A stretch of 64,000 nt of DNA from Apoderus coryli (Eukaryota; Arthropoda; Insecta; Coleoptera; Attelabidae), in the NCBI GenBank assembly GCA_911728435.2, contig OU452202.1:18083135-18147134 (forward strand). The letters run 5' to 3'. Below the pieces are notes generated by a model that did not search any database, was not told the DNA's origin, and saw nothing but the letters and a program-made list of their open reading frames with translations. Of the stretch, positions 46,471 to 59,182 are shown one piece after another. Positions within the stretch are counted from its first letter, which is position 1; each line of letters opens with the position of its first letter. The position numbers and the translations under genes were made by a program.

Positions 46471-48089
46471 TAATTATTACTCACCAATCCTCTCCGAAAA
46501 TAGAGAAATCTCCCTAAGCCCATGTTTTCTGAAACACCATGTACTTAGGAAAAGTAATATAAATTATTAGACGAAAATATTAAGCTATACAATTAAAGCC
46601 TAGCATAGAATATTAATTACATCGATTTAATATCGGGATTCGCTTCTAGCACCGTTCATCTTACTGTAGCGAGAGTCTTCACGAAAACGAAAAAGGTAAA
46701 TATAGTAGAATTTAAAAAAAAATATACCTGCATTTTTAAAATCCGTCGCATCAGGTTGATTATATATTTTCATAAACTGATTTATAAAATAATCCTTCTC
46801 GATTATTTACAATCTCTCGACAACGTCTGAGCACGTTCAGAATGAAGTTATTGATCTCCTGGTGGCGTATATAATATCAAACATTTGCCCATATTAGTCT
46901 TTTTGTAAAAGGAAAATTTCTTCAAAACATATCCAATATGCGCTCCACAGGGTTATGTTGAGCAGGTGCAAAAATTCCCCATAGCCAATAGCTGCAGAAC
47001 AATAAACAAAGATAGGATCCATCAGTCGAAAATTCTCCAACAGAATAACGCCGAATCTTCTATCGATACTAACCATTTCCAGACCTTAATTGTTACATCT
47101 GTGTCCACACAGAAATTCAAAAAAACACAGATGACCGCCCTCGTCTCTACCGTCTCCGACACCGAGAGGTAATTTAGTTCTCACACACTTCACACTCTGT
47201 ATGGTTAGTGAGTAAAAATCCATCATGAGCCATGAGAATACGCAGCAATTCGAGGAAAACTTCCCTCGGCATCCTGCTTGCTAAGTTTTCTGCCATATTA
47301 TGACAAGCAGGGATTTTCTGTAGATTTGAGGTTAGCGTATATGTCGCATGGCTTCTACTGATCCGATGATGATTCCTTCGATGCAAATTTATCATCTTTC
47401 TCGTCTCCACGGCAAGTTCATACAGCTTCGCTCAACACGAAGTAAAGGACGACAGGAACAGCAAGCATATTTGTTGTTTGTCTGACAACTCCCTATTATT
47501 ATTCTTCGATCCACAGTATCATGCATAAAATCAAGGAATCCTAACAAATAACGGACCTATGAGACACAATCCTTAGTCTCAGCGCGACTTTCGTTTCTAA
47601 TTACTAAAATCCCATTTTCAAATTTTTATAAAAATAATAGTTGAAAATGCCTTTCAAAAAGCTTGATTAAACGGCATGTAATGTTAAATTTTATTATCGG
47701 TTTGAAACTAAATTCACTGGTCAGGAATAAACGGATTTTCATAAAATCAATAAAATTAAAATATTCATAATTAATTAAAACTTTTAAATCACATGACAAA
47801 CCGATTGCCTATAATTTGTCAATTGAAAATAAGTTAATTATTATTCCAACTTTTCAATATTCGCAGAATTATTGTAATATTTACGAATTGTATAACTTTA
47901 ACTGTGTAATCGAAAAGCGAAAAACCAGAACAATCTATTGGTGTTCCAGTGGCGTATTTTCTATGAAGATTGAAAAAATTAACAACATATTTTGAAGGTT
48001 CAAATTTCGATGAAAGAAAAATTGTGTAAATTTGGTTGAATTAGTGGATTGTTGTTTTAACTTTTATCCCCAGAAGAAAAAGTCTAAAG
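46471..48089. other. No supported gene
   Basis: A 78-codon minus frame at 47410-47174 has mixed composition but no recognisable domain. CAGTGGCGTATT at 47949 resembles a hAT-type tip. Confidence 0.35.
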
Positions 48090-48925
48090 GTTAAAAGAGA
48101 AACTAGAAGAAAGCATCAATAATATGAATCTTGACTTGGATTCGCTTTGTGGAAATATCTAATGCCCATTGCCTTCAAATAATAACTAAGTCGGAACTAT
48201 TACTTTTTGGTAGAAGTTCAGACATGGATTCGTTTAAGTTGAGCGTGGATAACGTGCAACTTAAAGGTGCAAAGTTCGCGAGAAATTTGGGTTTGATATT
48301 GGACGTGCATTGAAGAGTTGAGTGTTCGAATCATAAGGGGAATGAAGACGGGTGAGCGTGGCGTGAGTGCTAAGCTTCGTAAAATTGGTTTGCTGAGGAT
48401 GAACGAACCACGTGTTCTTCATTCTTTAATTTTCTTTAATACAATTATAACAACAAAAACTCCAGATTATTTGTATGATAAAATTAAATTTCGGAGTTCT
48501 ATTCTTGATGTACATATTCGTCACAAGCTTACTATATGACCTCCAATTCACTGCACAGCTAGGTTTGAAATATCATTCTCTTACAATTGTAAGTTTTTGA
48601 AAGGTATTATATTTAAAAATGCTATGTATAATTCTATAGCAGAATTTGTTTGATTTATATTGACAATACTATCTATTTGTTGATTGTATAATAATAATAT
48701 ACCAATTTCCATTTCCATTTGATTTAAGATAGCTGATTGTAATATTTGTTTGTTTTTTTCTTTCACTTTCGGTATTTTCGAGAGTTCTGCTGTTTCATCT
48801 TCTTATTTATTATTTGTATATGTTTGTAACTGTTATATAATTAAAGGGTTAAGTGAGGAAGTCTGTATTTCAATTTCGCCCATTGAAAATATTTTGCAAT
48901 AAAGGCTTTATTATTATTATTAAAT
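48090..48925 (+). mobile_element. Jockey/CR1-type LINE 3' end with (ATT)n tail
   Basis: The frame reads MNLDLDSLCGN, (shift) NAHCLQIITKSELLLFGRSS and KFARNLGLILDVH, the RT region after the YADD box (NxLxINxxKT, KxLGVxLD). After a deletion it reads VSAKLRKIGLLRMNEPRVLH, TKTPDYLYDKIKFRSS and HIRHKLTI, the LINE C-terminal thumb-side region. The 3' UTR ends AATAAAGGCTTTATTATTATT at 48897-48924. A 5'-truncated dead copy. Confidence 0.8.
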
Positions 48926-50695
48926 CGCACAATCTCGGTAGCCAGTTCACATTCTCGTTGCGTCAGGCAATACCCTCAAACCGCTTGTGGAGAATTTCAA
49001 TCGTGATAATGTAACTCGATCTTGTTTCAACTGGTGAGTTCTTTTTAGGGTACAAGAAATTGTATATCTGTAAGTTTACCGTTTACGGATATGTCATGAC
49101 TTGAAGTATGAAACAAAATCAAAGGTCTATATAGAAAGCCCAAACATGCACCTAGACGTCTCCACAAAACCTGTGTGTTTAGGAGTTTTAAACATGAATT
49201 TATTTTCATTTTGTTTCCTGATGAATAAAATGTGCAATTTTAAATCATTTGGGCAAACTTATTCCTAAAAATTAATTACAGATTATCTTAGTCAATGATC
49301 AACCTAAGCTAATATACTTTTGTAAATGCAATGCCGCTCTTTAGCTAGCATTACTTAGCTATACTTAACACAGTTTTTAGATGCAACAAAAACCGAGTGA
49401 TTTTTATCAAAGTTCAGTAACACACTGAAAAGTGGTTAGTTATCCGTAAGAAATAGTAGAAACTAAGATGACTGGCAAAGCAACAGTTTCGTTTCAGCCT
49501 TTTTTCAATTAATGCTTGTATCTTTAATTAATAAACAATTAAGTTTCGAATAGAAATTGTCTTGTAGGGAATAAAATGAACGTATCATCTTCAACAATAA
49601 CTAAATCTTCTATAGTGTAAGGCAAATTGCATTTACAAAATTCGATGTGATTGTAACAGGAGAATCATTAAAAGTTATAAAGACCACGAGGATTACACGA
49701 GGACAAAGGAATTTCAACCAAACAGGTCATAGGATTTTGCAGTTAAATAAGAAAACTAGAAGAAAAATAAAGTGTGAAACACAATGTCTCTCAGAGTTTT
49801 CTATGGATAGACATAATTTAATTCAACGTATTATGTTTGAAAGTATAGACCATGGTACAATAAAACATGTACGATGGTATAGGACTGCAAATAAATTTGT
49901 AGACAATCGAATCGAAACGTTAGGATTCAAAAGATCATTTCCGTTTTTATTTATATGCGCAGTTTTATCCAAATTTATATAATTTAAAAGCCATTGACAA
50001 ATTTAGATTTCGTCACATTCACGGTGTCGCTTTTGTGGCTAATCCTAAATGATTATTTAAAACTGCAATTTTTCCTGCCCAAAACGTAACAGTACGCCAC
50101 TAACACGCGTCTATTATCCAGTGGAATTTTATTTATAGTATTTTTGTTTTCTCTCTATTTTGAAAATTTAAATATAAACTGATTAGCATAAATCAATTCT
50201 TTGTATTGCTGCTGCTTTTATTTATTTATTTTTTGTCTCTGCCAATACTACTGTAGAAGAGTAAACGAATAAATCGACAATTTTCAGATTTAATTGAAAC
50301 CATTTTGTATTAGTTTTATGCTGGCAATGTACCTATGTAGAACGAAATTGAATTTGGAATTATATTTGTATAATATTGATCAAAAAGTCCTGAAATTCTA
50401 TTTTATAACTGTAATTCGGCCACAGTTTATTTTCGAGTATAATGAATCGATAGCGTTAATTGAAATTAAATACTTTTTAATGAAATGCTCGTTTTGTCCC
50501 GTGCGGGTAGGTAGGTACCTATAATTATTATGATGAGTACGTAGAGTGAGGTTAACAGGACACGTATGTTAACTAAACATTTCCCTAATCACAAAAACCT
50601 AATATAATAGTTATTTACGTAAATAGTGGGATATGGATATTATCTAATCTAATCTAATAAGCATGTTGAAATAAAGGCAGGAAACTTGATAGTGT
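48926..50695. other. No supported gene
   Basis: A 111-codon plus frame (49647-49982), Arg/Lys/Thr-rich, carries no domain I recognise. GTACGCCACTAA at 50095 mirrors a hAT-type tip. Otherwise AT-rich. Confidence 0.35.
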
Positions 50696-50699
50696 ACAA

Positions 50700-51120
50700 G
50701 GACTAACAAGAATATATGCATTACTGAGGCTATGAGAACGTGCCCAACTAGGACAATACAGATCATTACGAATCTCACACCTCTACATTTGATGATAGAA
50801 AGAGCAGCAAATGAGACTGCACTCAGGTTGTCTTGGGAGGGAGCTGGAGATGGGAATGTCAATCATCAGAAAGCGTCGACATCTTTGATCAAACAGATTC
50901 CATCTCTAAACCTCCCTAGTGACGAAACTCAGAAAAAATATAATTTTTAAAAGAACTTCAATACAAAGTTAAGTAAGAAGAAGGACTGGGAAGGAAACTT
51001 ACACCAGCAACCTTAAAGAAAACGCTAACAAATGGTTTACAGATGGCTAGAAAACCAATAAAAGGACAGGAGCGGGAGTAGTAGTAGGATATCCGACTAA
51101 TAATGATTCTACGGACATTA
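50700..51120 (+). mobile_element. LINE remnant: RT thumb to RNase H
   Basis: EAMRTCPTRTIQIITNLTPL followed by HLMIERAANETALRL is the conserved block after RT (GAMRTTPTxALExILxLxPL) in RNase H-bearing LINEs. About 50 codons on, NKWFTDG-stop-KTNKRTG matches the RNase H start WxTDGSKTxxGxG with the Ser codon replaced by TAG. Several frameshifts. Confidence 0.78.
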
Positions 51121-51488
51121 TTTTTTTGATTTATTATATAAACCACCTTCGACATTCGATTAATACTAAAAAATATTTAGTGAACACGTGCGTGGCGTTG
51201 AATTTCCAAAGGGCCATGCGCGTCGGCTCATTTTATTATTAAAATTAATATTTCCGGGCCAAATATATATTTTTTAAAATTCAAATAACTTTGTTTTATT
51301 CCGGACAAACACTGTTTATTTAAGTTAAATAAATTTTGTTTGAGTTAAACAAATAAAAGCCAAAAATTTATTTATTAGGGTTCATTTTTAGATTTTTTTT
51401 TCAGTGTGCTGTGGAACCTAGAGCACTTATAGCCCCTTTCGAATTTAAGTGCCTAAATGTTATAAGTAAATTATAATTATATTTATAT
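51121..51488. other. No gene seen
   Basis: AT-rich. ATAT target copy at 51485-51488. Confidence 0.45.
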
Positions 51489-52488
51489 GTTACGGTCAAT
51501 GACGATAATTGGGCATTCACGTTAATAGGCGGCCATTGACGTTAATGCCCATTTTTCCAGGCCAATAACGTTCTAGACCGGGCATTCACGTTATGGCCCG
51601 TTGTGAGCTGTCAATGTTGTTAATATTTTAATAATAACATGTTTGACCGGTCATTAACGTGAATGGCCAAAGACTGCCGGACAACGTCGTTAATCATATA
51701 AATATCGTGATGATTAATTTAAACTATACAACATGAAATCTTTTATTCGTTTTATTCGAAAAAAAAAAGAACAAACAATAGGTTACAACTTATGAATCAT
51801 CATTTTTGTTTTGGCATGAAAGTGACCCATGACACTTTGAATTACAGATTTTCTTGCTTGTGCGACATGCGCATTTATTATTTTTGCATCCTCCTTTGCA
51901 ATGACAACGCTTGTAACCCTGGCCCCCTAAAATACTACTTGCAGCTGCAACTTCTCTAAGGGTTATTTCCTTATTTCTCTGATCTGGTAAACTTATGCTT
52001 TAAAACACCATGCGTTGTACCTAAAATCTCAACATTATTTGCTAATTTAAAATTTTAACCGCATTTTTACCAAGCTTATAAAGACCATCTTCCACACTAC
52101 TAACAACAGCTAAAACATTGCGGGGAGAACAACGAGCTCTGTCTACGTCCAGTATGGGTACACGAACCGTAGTTCCAACATGAACCTCAGAGAATTTCAG
52201 CATTTTGGCAGCTTGTTTTTCCAAAGATTCTCGGGATCTTTTACGCTCATTGACAATGTTATTTTGTCGCTCGCAATTGACATATTCACATGGTTGTGGG
52301 CAATGACGTTATTGTCCGGACAATGATGTTAACAGCGTGCTTGAATTATAAATTATCAACATTGTCCAAATTACCTGGACATTTACGTTATTGCCCGGTC
52401 ATCGACGTGAATGTCCAATCAAGGCGAGCATTCACGTTATGGACCGGCCATTCACGTTATTGGCCGGATTAACGTCATTGTCCGTAAC
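51489..52488 (-). mobile_element. 1,000-bp non-autonomous integrase-type transposon with repeated ACGTTA motifs
   Basis: GTTACGGTCAATGACG at the left and, in reverse, GTTACGGACAATGACG at the right form the TIRs; ATAT flanks both. Within about 230 bp of the left end and 200 bp of the right end lie about a dozen variants of CATTNACGTTATTGNCC in both orientations. Between them only the C-terminal part of a KRBA2-like integrase remains (51790-52279), so the catalytic core has been deleted. A Ginger-type origin is likely but inferred. Confidence 0.75.
51790..52279 (-). pseudogene. C-terminal domain of a KRBA2/Ginger-like integrase
   Basis: Begins without a start (VNCERQNNIVNERKR) next to the right repeat cluster and continues KMLKFSEVHVGTTVRVPILD, VDRARCSPRNVLAVV and DGLYKLG. 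After frameshifts comes EITLREVAAASSILGGQGYK and a Cys-rich tail (RCHCKGGCKNNKCACR, then CNSKCHGSLSCQNK), with stop at 51792-51790. The VRVPxxDVDR block and the CxCxxxCxxxxCxCxxxxxxCxxxC tail characterise integrase-transposon proteins such as KRBA2. The N-terminal Zn finger and DDE core are absent. Confidence 0.7.
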
Positions 52489-52839
52489 ATATATACAACT
52501 ATGTGTCTTATATATACAACTGTTCATTATTAGTATAACCCCCAATCTTGCACTGACTTGCGGGGTTTACTTTTGGTTCTGATGTTTCCATTTACCCCCT
52601 CTTTGCTAGCATAGAGGAAAAATCTCCGTGCTTCATGATTGTTTATACACTAGTTCATTATTTAGACGATTCAGTGAGTTCCATCCAACGAGACCCACAA
52701 ACTTTAGGAAGTTCTGGTGACAGTCTTCCTGAAAAGAATGAGGCTGAAGGAAAATCGATGAAAGTTGCCCTAATTTTGGTGGGGAAAGTATTTGTATAAG
52801 CCCTCTATATATACCTACACCGAGAGGTTATTATAGTAA
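52489..52839. other. Right flank of the 1-kb transposon
   Basis: ATAT target copy at 52489-52492; otherwise no gene seen. Confidence 0.4.
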
Positions 52840-53531
52840 AATTCTTGGGCGTTGTGATATCGACTCGCTTTTAAACTGGTATGTGCAGAAACACATCGAA
52901 AAAGCTCTGCAGGTATCCGATTTTGATTTGGAAGCTCAGAAATTTTGTCTCTGTTGAAGTTTTCCGACCATTTTATTGTTGATTCTGTTTTGAGTTATGT
53001 TATTGTTTTGTGGGGTAACTCGCGACGCATAGAAGACATGTTGATTTTACAGAATAGAGTCAATATCAGCCGTCAATTGTTTAAAGACCTAAAGATATTG
53101 GCAGTCATATCAATCTATATTTTGGAGAGTGTATATTATTTGTACTCTAACATAAATAAGTTCGCAAGAACGAGTCAAGTATCCGATTATAAATTGAGAT
53201 AAGGAATTGCCTGCAAACAGACTTTCTCTCTCTGCCAATGGTTCACTTGTGATGCCTATCAACATTTTTAATAATGCGCCACAGCACTTGAAATTTTACT
53301 GTAATTCAAGAAACTTTAAAAGTAAAGTAACATTTTTGTTTTAGTCATTGGACGAGTATTTTGCTGTTGACTGTTGACGAGTTGAAGGTATTTGTGTTTA
53401 TAAAATTTGTTTCTTTGTACAATTAATTGTAAAGTATTTTTTGTTTAATACCTATTGTTTGTTTAATTATTTTCTGCCGTTTTCTATGTACTACTATTCT
53501 ACCTGACGACAATTATTATTATTATTATTAT
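52840..53531 (+). mobile_element. Jockey/CR1-type LINE 3' end with (ATT)n tail
   Basis: VKFLGVVISTRF-type block at about 52836-52875 (RT KxLGVxxD), then the open frame at 52945-53202 (VDSVLSYVIVLWGNS, LQNRVNISRQLFKDLKILAV, ISIYILESVYYLY), which is the RT C-terminal region (YGxxxWG, QKxxxR, FxxLxILTxxSxYI). The 3' end is GACAATTATTATTATTATTA at 53509-53531. Probably the same family as 48.1-48.9 kb. Confidence 0.75.
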
Positions 53532-56110
53532 GTCAAGAGTTCTTTTCTAATATTGTTAGCCTTAGTTCACATTTTTTTATCAAAATGTTATTGGGTTTTC
53601 CATCTACCGCAATTTTAAAATTGAGTACGATGCCTCGCGTCTTTAGACATTTTTAGCACATTCTCTAGTTAACTTAAATTTGCTGCATTAACCAGATTAT
53701 TCTTTGCTTAAGTTTTATAGCTTAAACCAGAGTGCTTTCTCTTCACTATAGAGACATAAAAATTCTAGACAGCAATTCCATTCCTAAAACGTAACGAAAA
53801 CCATTCCTAAAATCTCTGTGTATGCGCTTCCATCTTCTTTTACTCACTTACTTTAGGAACGAACTGCATTATTATGATTATCACCATTACTTTTTTCGGT
53901 TGACTTTTGAGACAAATTTCGCTTTTCCAGATTTTCCCAACTTTTTATTTTTAAGCAAAAGATGGTGATGATGAAATCAACGCCCTTTCATGTTACTTAC
54001 TCTATAGTGCACTACACCCATACAATAAAACTAGTGAAAAAGAACAAGTTTTAACTTTTGAAGTTGTTCCATTTTCTCTGACAACTTCTGATTTTATTGA
54101 TATTATAATTTTGGTTTTTTTTTTATTATAAAAATATACCGGGTGTCGCACCGGGAAAGGTTTCGATCGATTACGGAGAAACTTCCATGAAGTTGTTAAA
54201 ACCTCGTTGGTAAACGCAATATAATAAATTATTCACAGTTTTCTAACAAACTAGAAGCTTTTCGGAATTAACAATGGATTCCTTCCAACTTCTTGATTTA
54301 ATCCTTCAAAGTCCAAACTATGTACAATTTTAGGAACAAAGACTCTGTAGAGTATACAATAATAAAACATGTTTGTGTTTTCCCTAACATTATACTATAA
54401 ATTTTCCGTTTGGCAATATCCCTGGAGTCACCTCCCCATAAATAGAGAGAAAATAAGTTTATATATAGCTAATATACTAGGCAACCTCCCTAAAACAAAA
54501 GTTAAATGCCATGCATGCTTGGAATCTCGTGTCCAAAAACATACACAAAGATACTGAGAGACCTTGATTAATTTCTCTGTGATTTAAGACTCTTTTATTA
54601 ATTAATTAGGTGATTTCATGATATGATACAGGGGGAGGAAAAGACGGCAGTCAATACTCGAAAAACAAGGATTTTTACCAAAATAAATGACCTAAATTTC
54701 TATACAATTTATTTCAGACTTTTTGACCTCACGGTATAACATTTTTTAGGCAAAAAACTGATACAATTTTGTCATAAGCAGTTAATGAAATAGGCATAGA
54801 TAAACAAACATAGATGCGCAAAGCCTGTCTATAAATTAAAGACTGTAATGTACTCGATAGCAACCACGTGCTGTACTCGATAGGGCAAGACAGAGAAAGA
54901 GAATGTACACGACATGAATAAAATTTGTACGCGGTAATAGGTAGCGCGATGTTCTTTTTTATCTATAAGGGTAGTTGTTGTTCCCTGTCAAGGTTATTTT
55001 ATTTCGTTCATGTATGGTTGAAACAAGCGTTGAAGTGATAATATATTTTTGGACCTGTTAGACAATAAAGTTATTTATTTATGTTGTTTTTCAAGTTAGT
55101 TTTGATACGAGAGTTACACGGAATTAGGGATTACATACACAATTATACCAGATGAGCCATAACATGTTTACAAATTTCTTTCTGTCATAGCTCGTTTATT
55201 TATTTGATGAATTTGAATAAGATATGTTCTTGATAGATAACCAACGTATTCCGTTCAAATCGAATTTGAAATAGATGCCCCGCTAATTCATTGGTACTTA
55301 AGGGTAATGGTGGATAATATGGACATAGTTTTATGTAACTGTGAATATGCCTATTAGTAAGTATTTAACTCGAACAACCTTTTGTAAAAAAACGGTACCT
55401 AAGAAAAGAAAAATGTTTATTTATATCTAAGCTTATAACTTATAAGGTTTTTGTTATTCGAACTTAAATAAAACTGAACATAAATAATACATACATTTTT
55501 GGATTCAAGCGACTGAAAAGTTTATGTGCAACACCCCGTATAATAAAAAAAAAATGCTTTTAAAATTAATTTTAGTTATTCAACATTTAAATGTGTGTAC
55601 ATTATTTTTTAGGTTAAAGTTAATTAAAAATTATTTAACTTTTCAACTGGCTTCCCTTTAGGTTTATTTTTTGCTACTCCACATTTTAAGGATCACACTG
55701 TATAATCGTTGGGTATAATATAGTATATGTAGAATATGGGAGAACACATGAGGATATCAAGGAGGTAGTTGTTGGTCCCTGTCGACTGCGATGAAAATCC
55801 CAAAACAATTTACTGTACACCAATATACTTTAGGCTGTTAGTACAATGTGTCAACAAAAACCCTTGCAAACCTTTCCATAATAAAATATGTTAATATAAA
55901 CAGTAGAGTATTATTAATTTTTGTGCTATTGTTTATGAAGTGAGAATTATATTTATTCTGATTTCTTTCGAAAACTCTTTTTAGGATTTAAACGAGATGG
56001 TATTTACGTTTATGCAGTTTTTTGTTCGATCTCTTTACGACGTAAGACTTTTCTAAAAAAATTAACCAATCTCAATGACTAAATTGGGAAATTTCGTTGC
56101 CAAGTTCATC
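53532..56110. other. No gene seen
   Basis: AT-rich. TACCGGGTGTCGCACC (54139) and, mirrored, TACGGGGTGTTGCACA (about 55541) could be the ends of a 1.4-kb element, with 12 of 16 matching; too weak to call. Confidence 0.35.
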
Positions 56111-56420
56111 TTTTAACTGACTTTGGCTGCTCTGAACGCTCTTACAATGTTGACAAATCGTATAGAGTCAGACTGTATAAGAGTATCAAAATCTAACTTA
56201 AGATCTGCTTCTGTTAGGTTAGGTGTTCCTGAAGGGAGCCTTTTAGGTCCTTTAATGTTTGCATTGTTTATTGATGATTTCTCTGACTGCAGGTCTACTT
56301 TGTTCCAAAGATTTTAAGATATTTAGAACAGTAACTTCAACAGTGGATTGTAATAAACTACAAAATAACCTCGATTTTGACTCTTTCACTAGAAAATGAG
56401 GAAACAGCTTTATTCATAAA
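56111..56420 (+). mobile_element. LINE reverse-transcriptase fragment
   Basis: SASVRLGVPEGSLLGPLMFA and LFIDDF are RT motif 4 (GVPQGSxLGPLLFxLxIND). After a shift it reads KIFRTVTSTVDCNKLQNNLD, the region after the YADD box, which itself has been lost. Confidence 0.8.
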
Positions 56421-57886
56421 AGACATTCCGAGTACCTGAGATTGTTATACGAATTAGCAAATATTTTGTAATAAATACCACTAATAAGTTATATATCTAA
56501 CGAAGTAATCCATTATAAAGAGGAGCGCTGGATATAGAAATATTAAAACGACGCGACGTCTGCTCCACAAGTAAACCATATATATTGTTCAATATCGACA
56601 GTCAGTCATACACGTTTCCAGGGTTATATCCTCATCATCAGTGACATTATAAAATCCGTTAAGACATTGTAGAACACATAATATGTTCACTCGTGAAAAA
56701 TATCTAAAGTTTCTACATACAAAATTAACTAAAAATAAACATTAAATTATGGGCTTCATTGAGCCAAACAATTTGATTTTCTTCCTGTTAATCATTCCAA
56801 TGGAATGGAAAACTTTAAATTTCTGGAAAATGTGATCAACCTATCAAACTCGTGGTTATGTTCTCAACTATTGACTCTTCACTTCATGACTGATTGTCTG
56901 TGCCTGTTATACGTTGGCTATATATATGGTTGGCTTCTTTCTCGAACACTTCGAGTAAATAGTCGTTTGTTCTACAACATTCTGGCGCGCGTACGTCCAT
57001 TCCAGGTCCAAACGGTAAGCGAGGCACATCGTACCAAATTAACAAAGCGCTGCCCCGGACGAGGCATAGCCTACTAAATTTGTACAGAGCCCCCCGTTTG
57101 GTTGATTCGCAAGCTTTGAGAACATATCACCTAATTACTATAGTATAGCCAACGCGGTGTTGCGCATGTATTTATTTATATCTAAGCGTAGGGGACATTT
57201 TAATACTAGTCACAATAATATCACCTGACTCCTATAGAGATCTTATCTTCATACGCCTGTACAATATGTATGACTAAACAAATAAATATTTGGAACAAAC
57301 CTTGTAACAATACACATATTTAGTGATAAAACTCAGACTTTTAGTTTAATCCGGTGAAATAAAGCCACCTGCATTTTCTTATATCCAAATTAGTTGACTT
57401 AGCCAGATTGAAAACAAATACGCCTTAAATATTATCCGGACTTACTGTATCCACATCTCCATTGTTTAAAATTGAGGTGGGTATACATATATTTTTCGGT
57501 ATAGGTAGTCGTAGCAGCTAGGTAGTTAGCTATTCTAGCTATACAATGCTCATACACAAGTATATCCGTTAAAGTTCCGCTATGAATAGGAGAAAACAAT
57601 TAAACTTGCTATTTATTCTCTTGTCGTTATTATTATTATCACCATCAGCAGCAGCATTGTTTCTATGTGAATGTGAATGCTTTAACCTGTTTTAGTTTAG
57701 GGTCTAGTACACAATTTTATTTATTATGTTTTGTTTCTATCTTTCAACGGAGATGTATGTTGTTTATTACAAATAGACTCAGTTGCAATCCTCGAGTCAA
57801 TAATTCACCCTTGAAAAGAAATTGATATCGAATCGAATATATCGATACATTTCCTGCATCTCTATTAATGAAAGAAAGTTGACATT
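56421..57886. other. Non-coding except a hammerhead-like motif at 56605-56645
   Basis: The 90-codon frame at 56805-57077 has no recognisable domain. Confidence 0.35.
56605..56645 (-). ncRNA. Hammerhead-ribozyme-like motif (minus strand)
   Basis: Reading 56645 downward: stem I strand GTCA, core CTGATGA (56641-56635), stem II with AGG/CCT, GAAAC (56618-56614), C-GT-G mini stem III, cleavage triplet GTA ending at 56609, then the stem I partner TGAC (56608-56605). Same layout as 35751-35791. Extra unpaired bases flank stem II. Confidence 0.4.
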
Positions 57887-59170
57887 TTGAGCATCTGTGT
57901 CAAATTAAATGTATCCGTTTGGTGGGCAGTTTTGTTTATTAATATAAATAGTTCTCATAAATATGTGGTGAGAGGATCGTATTTATCGAATCTTAACCAA
58001 TATGTGGAATATCGTGGTTATACCTCAAGCCAAGTACCAAAGGGCAGCAATTTGGTTCCACTTATTTTTAGTCTTTCCATAAACGCCATAGGTGAAATGT
58101 TTGGGTCCCGTTACCTAGTATTCGGACGATCTAAAGGTGTATAGAAAGGTGACCACAGAGTCGACCTGCGAGGCATTGCCACAGTTAAAATAATAGACAG
58201 TTACTTCACCTCGTGTCGGCACGTCTGATGTCCATGGATACAAAGCAATTCGCCGCGCTTATAGTATAGTACATAGTATAGTCACAGTTAAAAGAAGTAT
58301 TATAGTATATATAGTAGCGGGCAAGAAATGAGCTGGGAATGCGACGAGTCGATGCCGTTTTCAGCGTCCAGTGACGCTTCTTGTCTATAGTTTATAGTCT
58401 ATGGCATTGCAGCGCGATTTAGTGACACAAAAACCAATAATCTAAAATTATTTTATTAAAAACCAACAGCTTTGACGAAGCAAGGTTATGGAGGACTTGT
58501 TATTACTTTTGACCGTAAACTGTCATTTGGTCATTGGATTTATTACGCGCTGCTCTGCACACTTCAGCGATGCCGAAATTTTTCATTTGTAAGATCAAAA
58601 CTGGAGTATGCTTATGTTATAGGGGTCCGCAGTACGACATATACATTCCGAACTAGAAAATTTTTTAAAGACCTTAGCCTTTAGGAAGGTGTTTATCCTT
58701 CGCAAAGTGTCGACCACCTAATAGCGTTGCTTGCCAGGTTCAACATAAGTTCATTTAAAACTTATATTTTTACAAAAGTTATGTACAAATCAAATTTATT
58801 GTATTGACGTGGTGATCATTGTTGGTGTATCGTGTCCCTTCAGGAAGGATAAAAGGAGTGATTATTTGTTTAGTATGCCGGTTACCACGTATAAAAAATA
58901 TAATGAGCATCACTCGTGTGTTGACATAAATCACCACTCATCTAAATTTTTTAGAAGGAGGATTGCTGGTTTGCTCTTCGAATGGTGTGATTTCGCGGTG
59001 ACTGGTGACTGTTTTATAACCTTCTCTATAATGTTTCAATTTTTTAAGCTTAATTTTAACTGTGAAAAAACTAGATTGGATTTCTTATACTCTTTTTCAA
59101 AGATTGACGGAATTCATGTGGAATTTTTATTGTATTATTTGCTCTCTGTTGTTGCTGTAATTGATTTTAT
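57887..59170 (+). mobile_element. LINE reverse-transcriptase remnant split by a MITE
   Basis: First part (57940-58170): SYLSNLNQYVEYRGYTSSQV and KGSNLVPLIFSLSINAIGEM match RT motifs 3-4, followed by a shifted DLKVYRKVTTESTCEALPQL. The MITE at 58180-58402 interrupts. Second part: ALQRDLV, then QGYGGLVITFDRKLSFGHWI (RT LGVxFDxxLxFxxHI) and YLFSMPVTTYKKYNEHHSCV up to about 59170. Multiple stops; dead. Confidence 0.78.
58180..58402 (+). mobile_element. 223-bp MITE with 8-bp target duplication (family C, copy 2)
   Basis: GGCATTGC lies directly before (58172-58179) and after (58403-58410). The ends CACAGTTAAAATAATAGACA and (mirrored) ATAGACTATAAACTATAGAC are weakly similar. The 8-bp duplication suggests hAT- or P-type mobilisation. 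Confidence 0.75.
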
Positions 59171-59182
59171 GTTCTACACAAT

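Noticed and set aside
47174..47410. 78-codon minus-strand ORF with mixed composition
   Set aside because: No family match, no splice sites or conserved motif that I can point to.
54139..55541. Possible 1.4-kb element with TACCGGGTGT / TACGGGGTGT ends
   Set aside because: Only 12 of 16 positions agree, homology stops immediately inward and no target duplication is clear.
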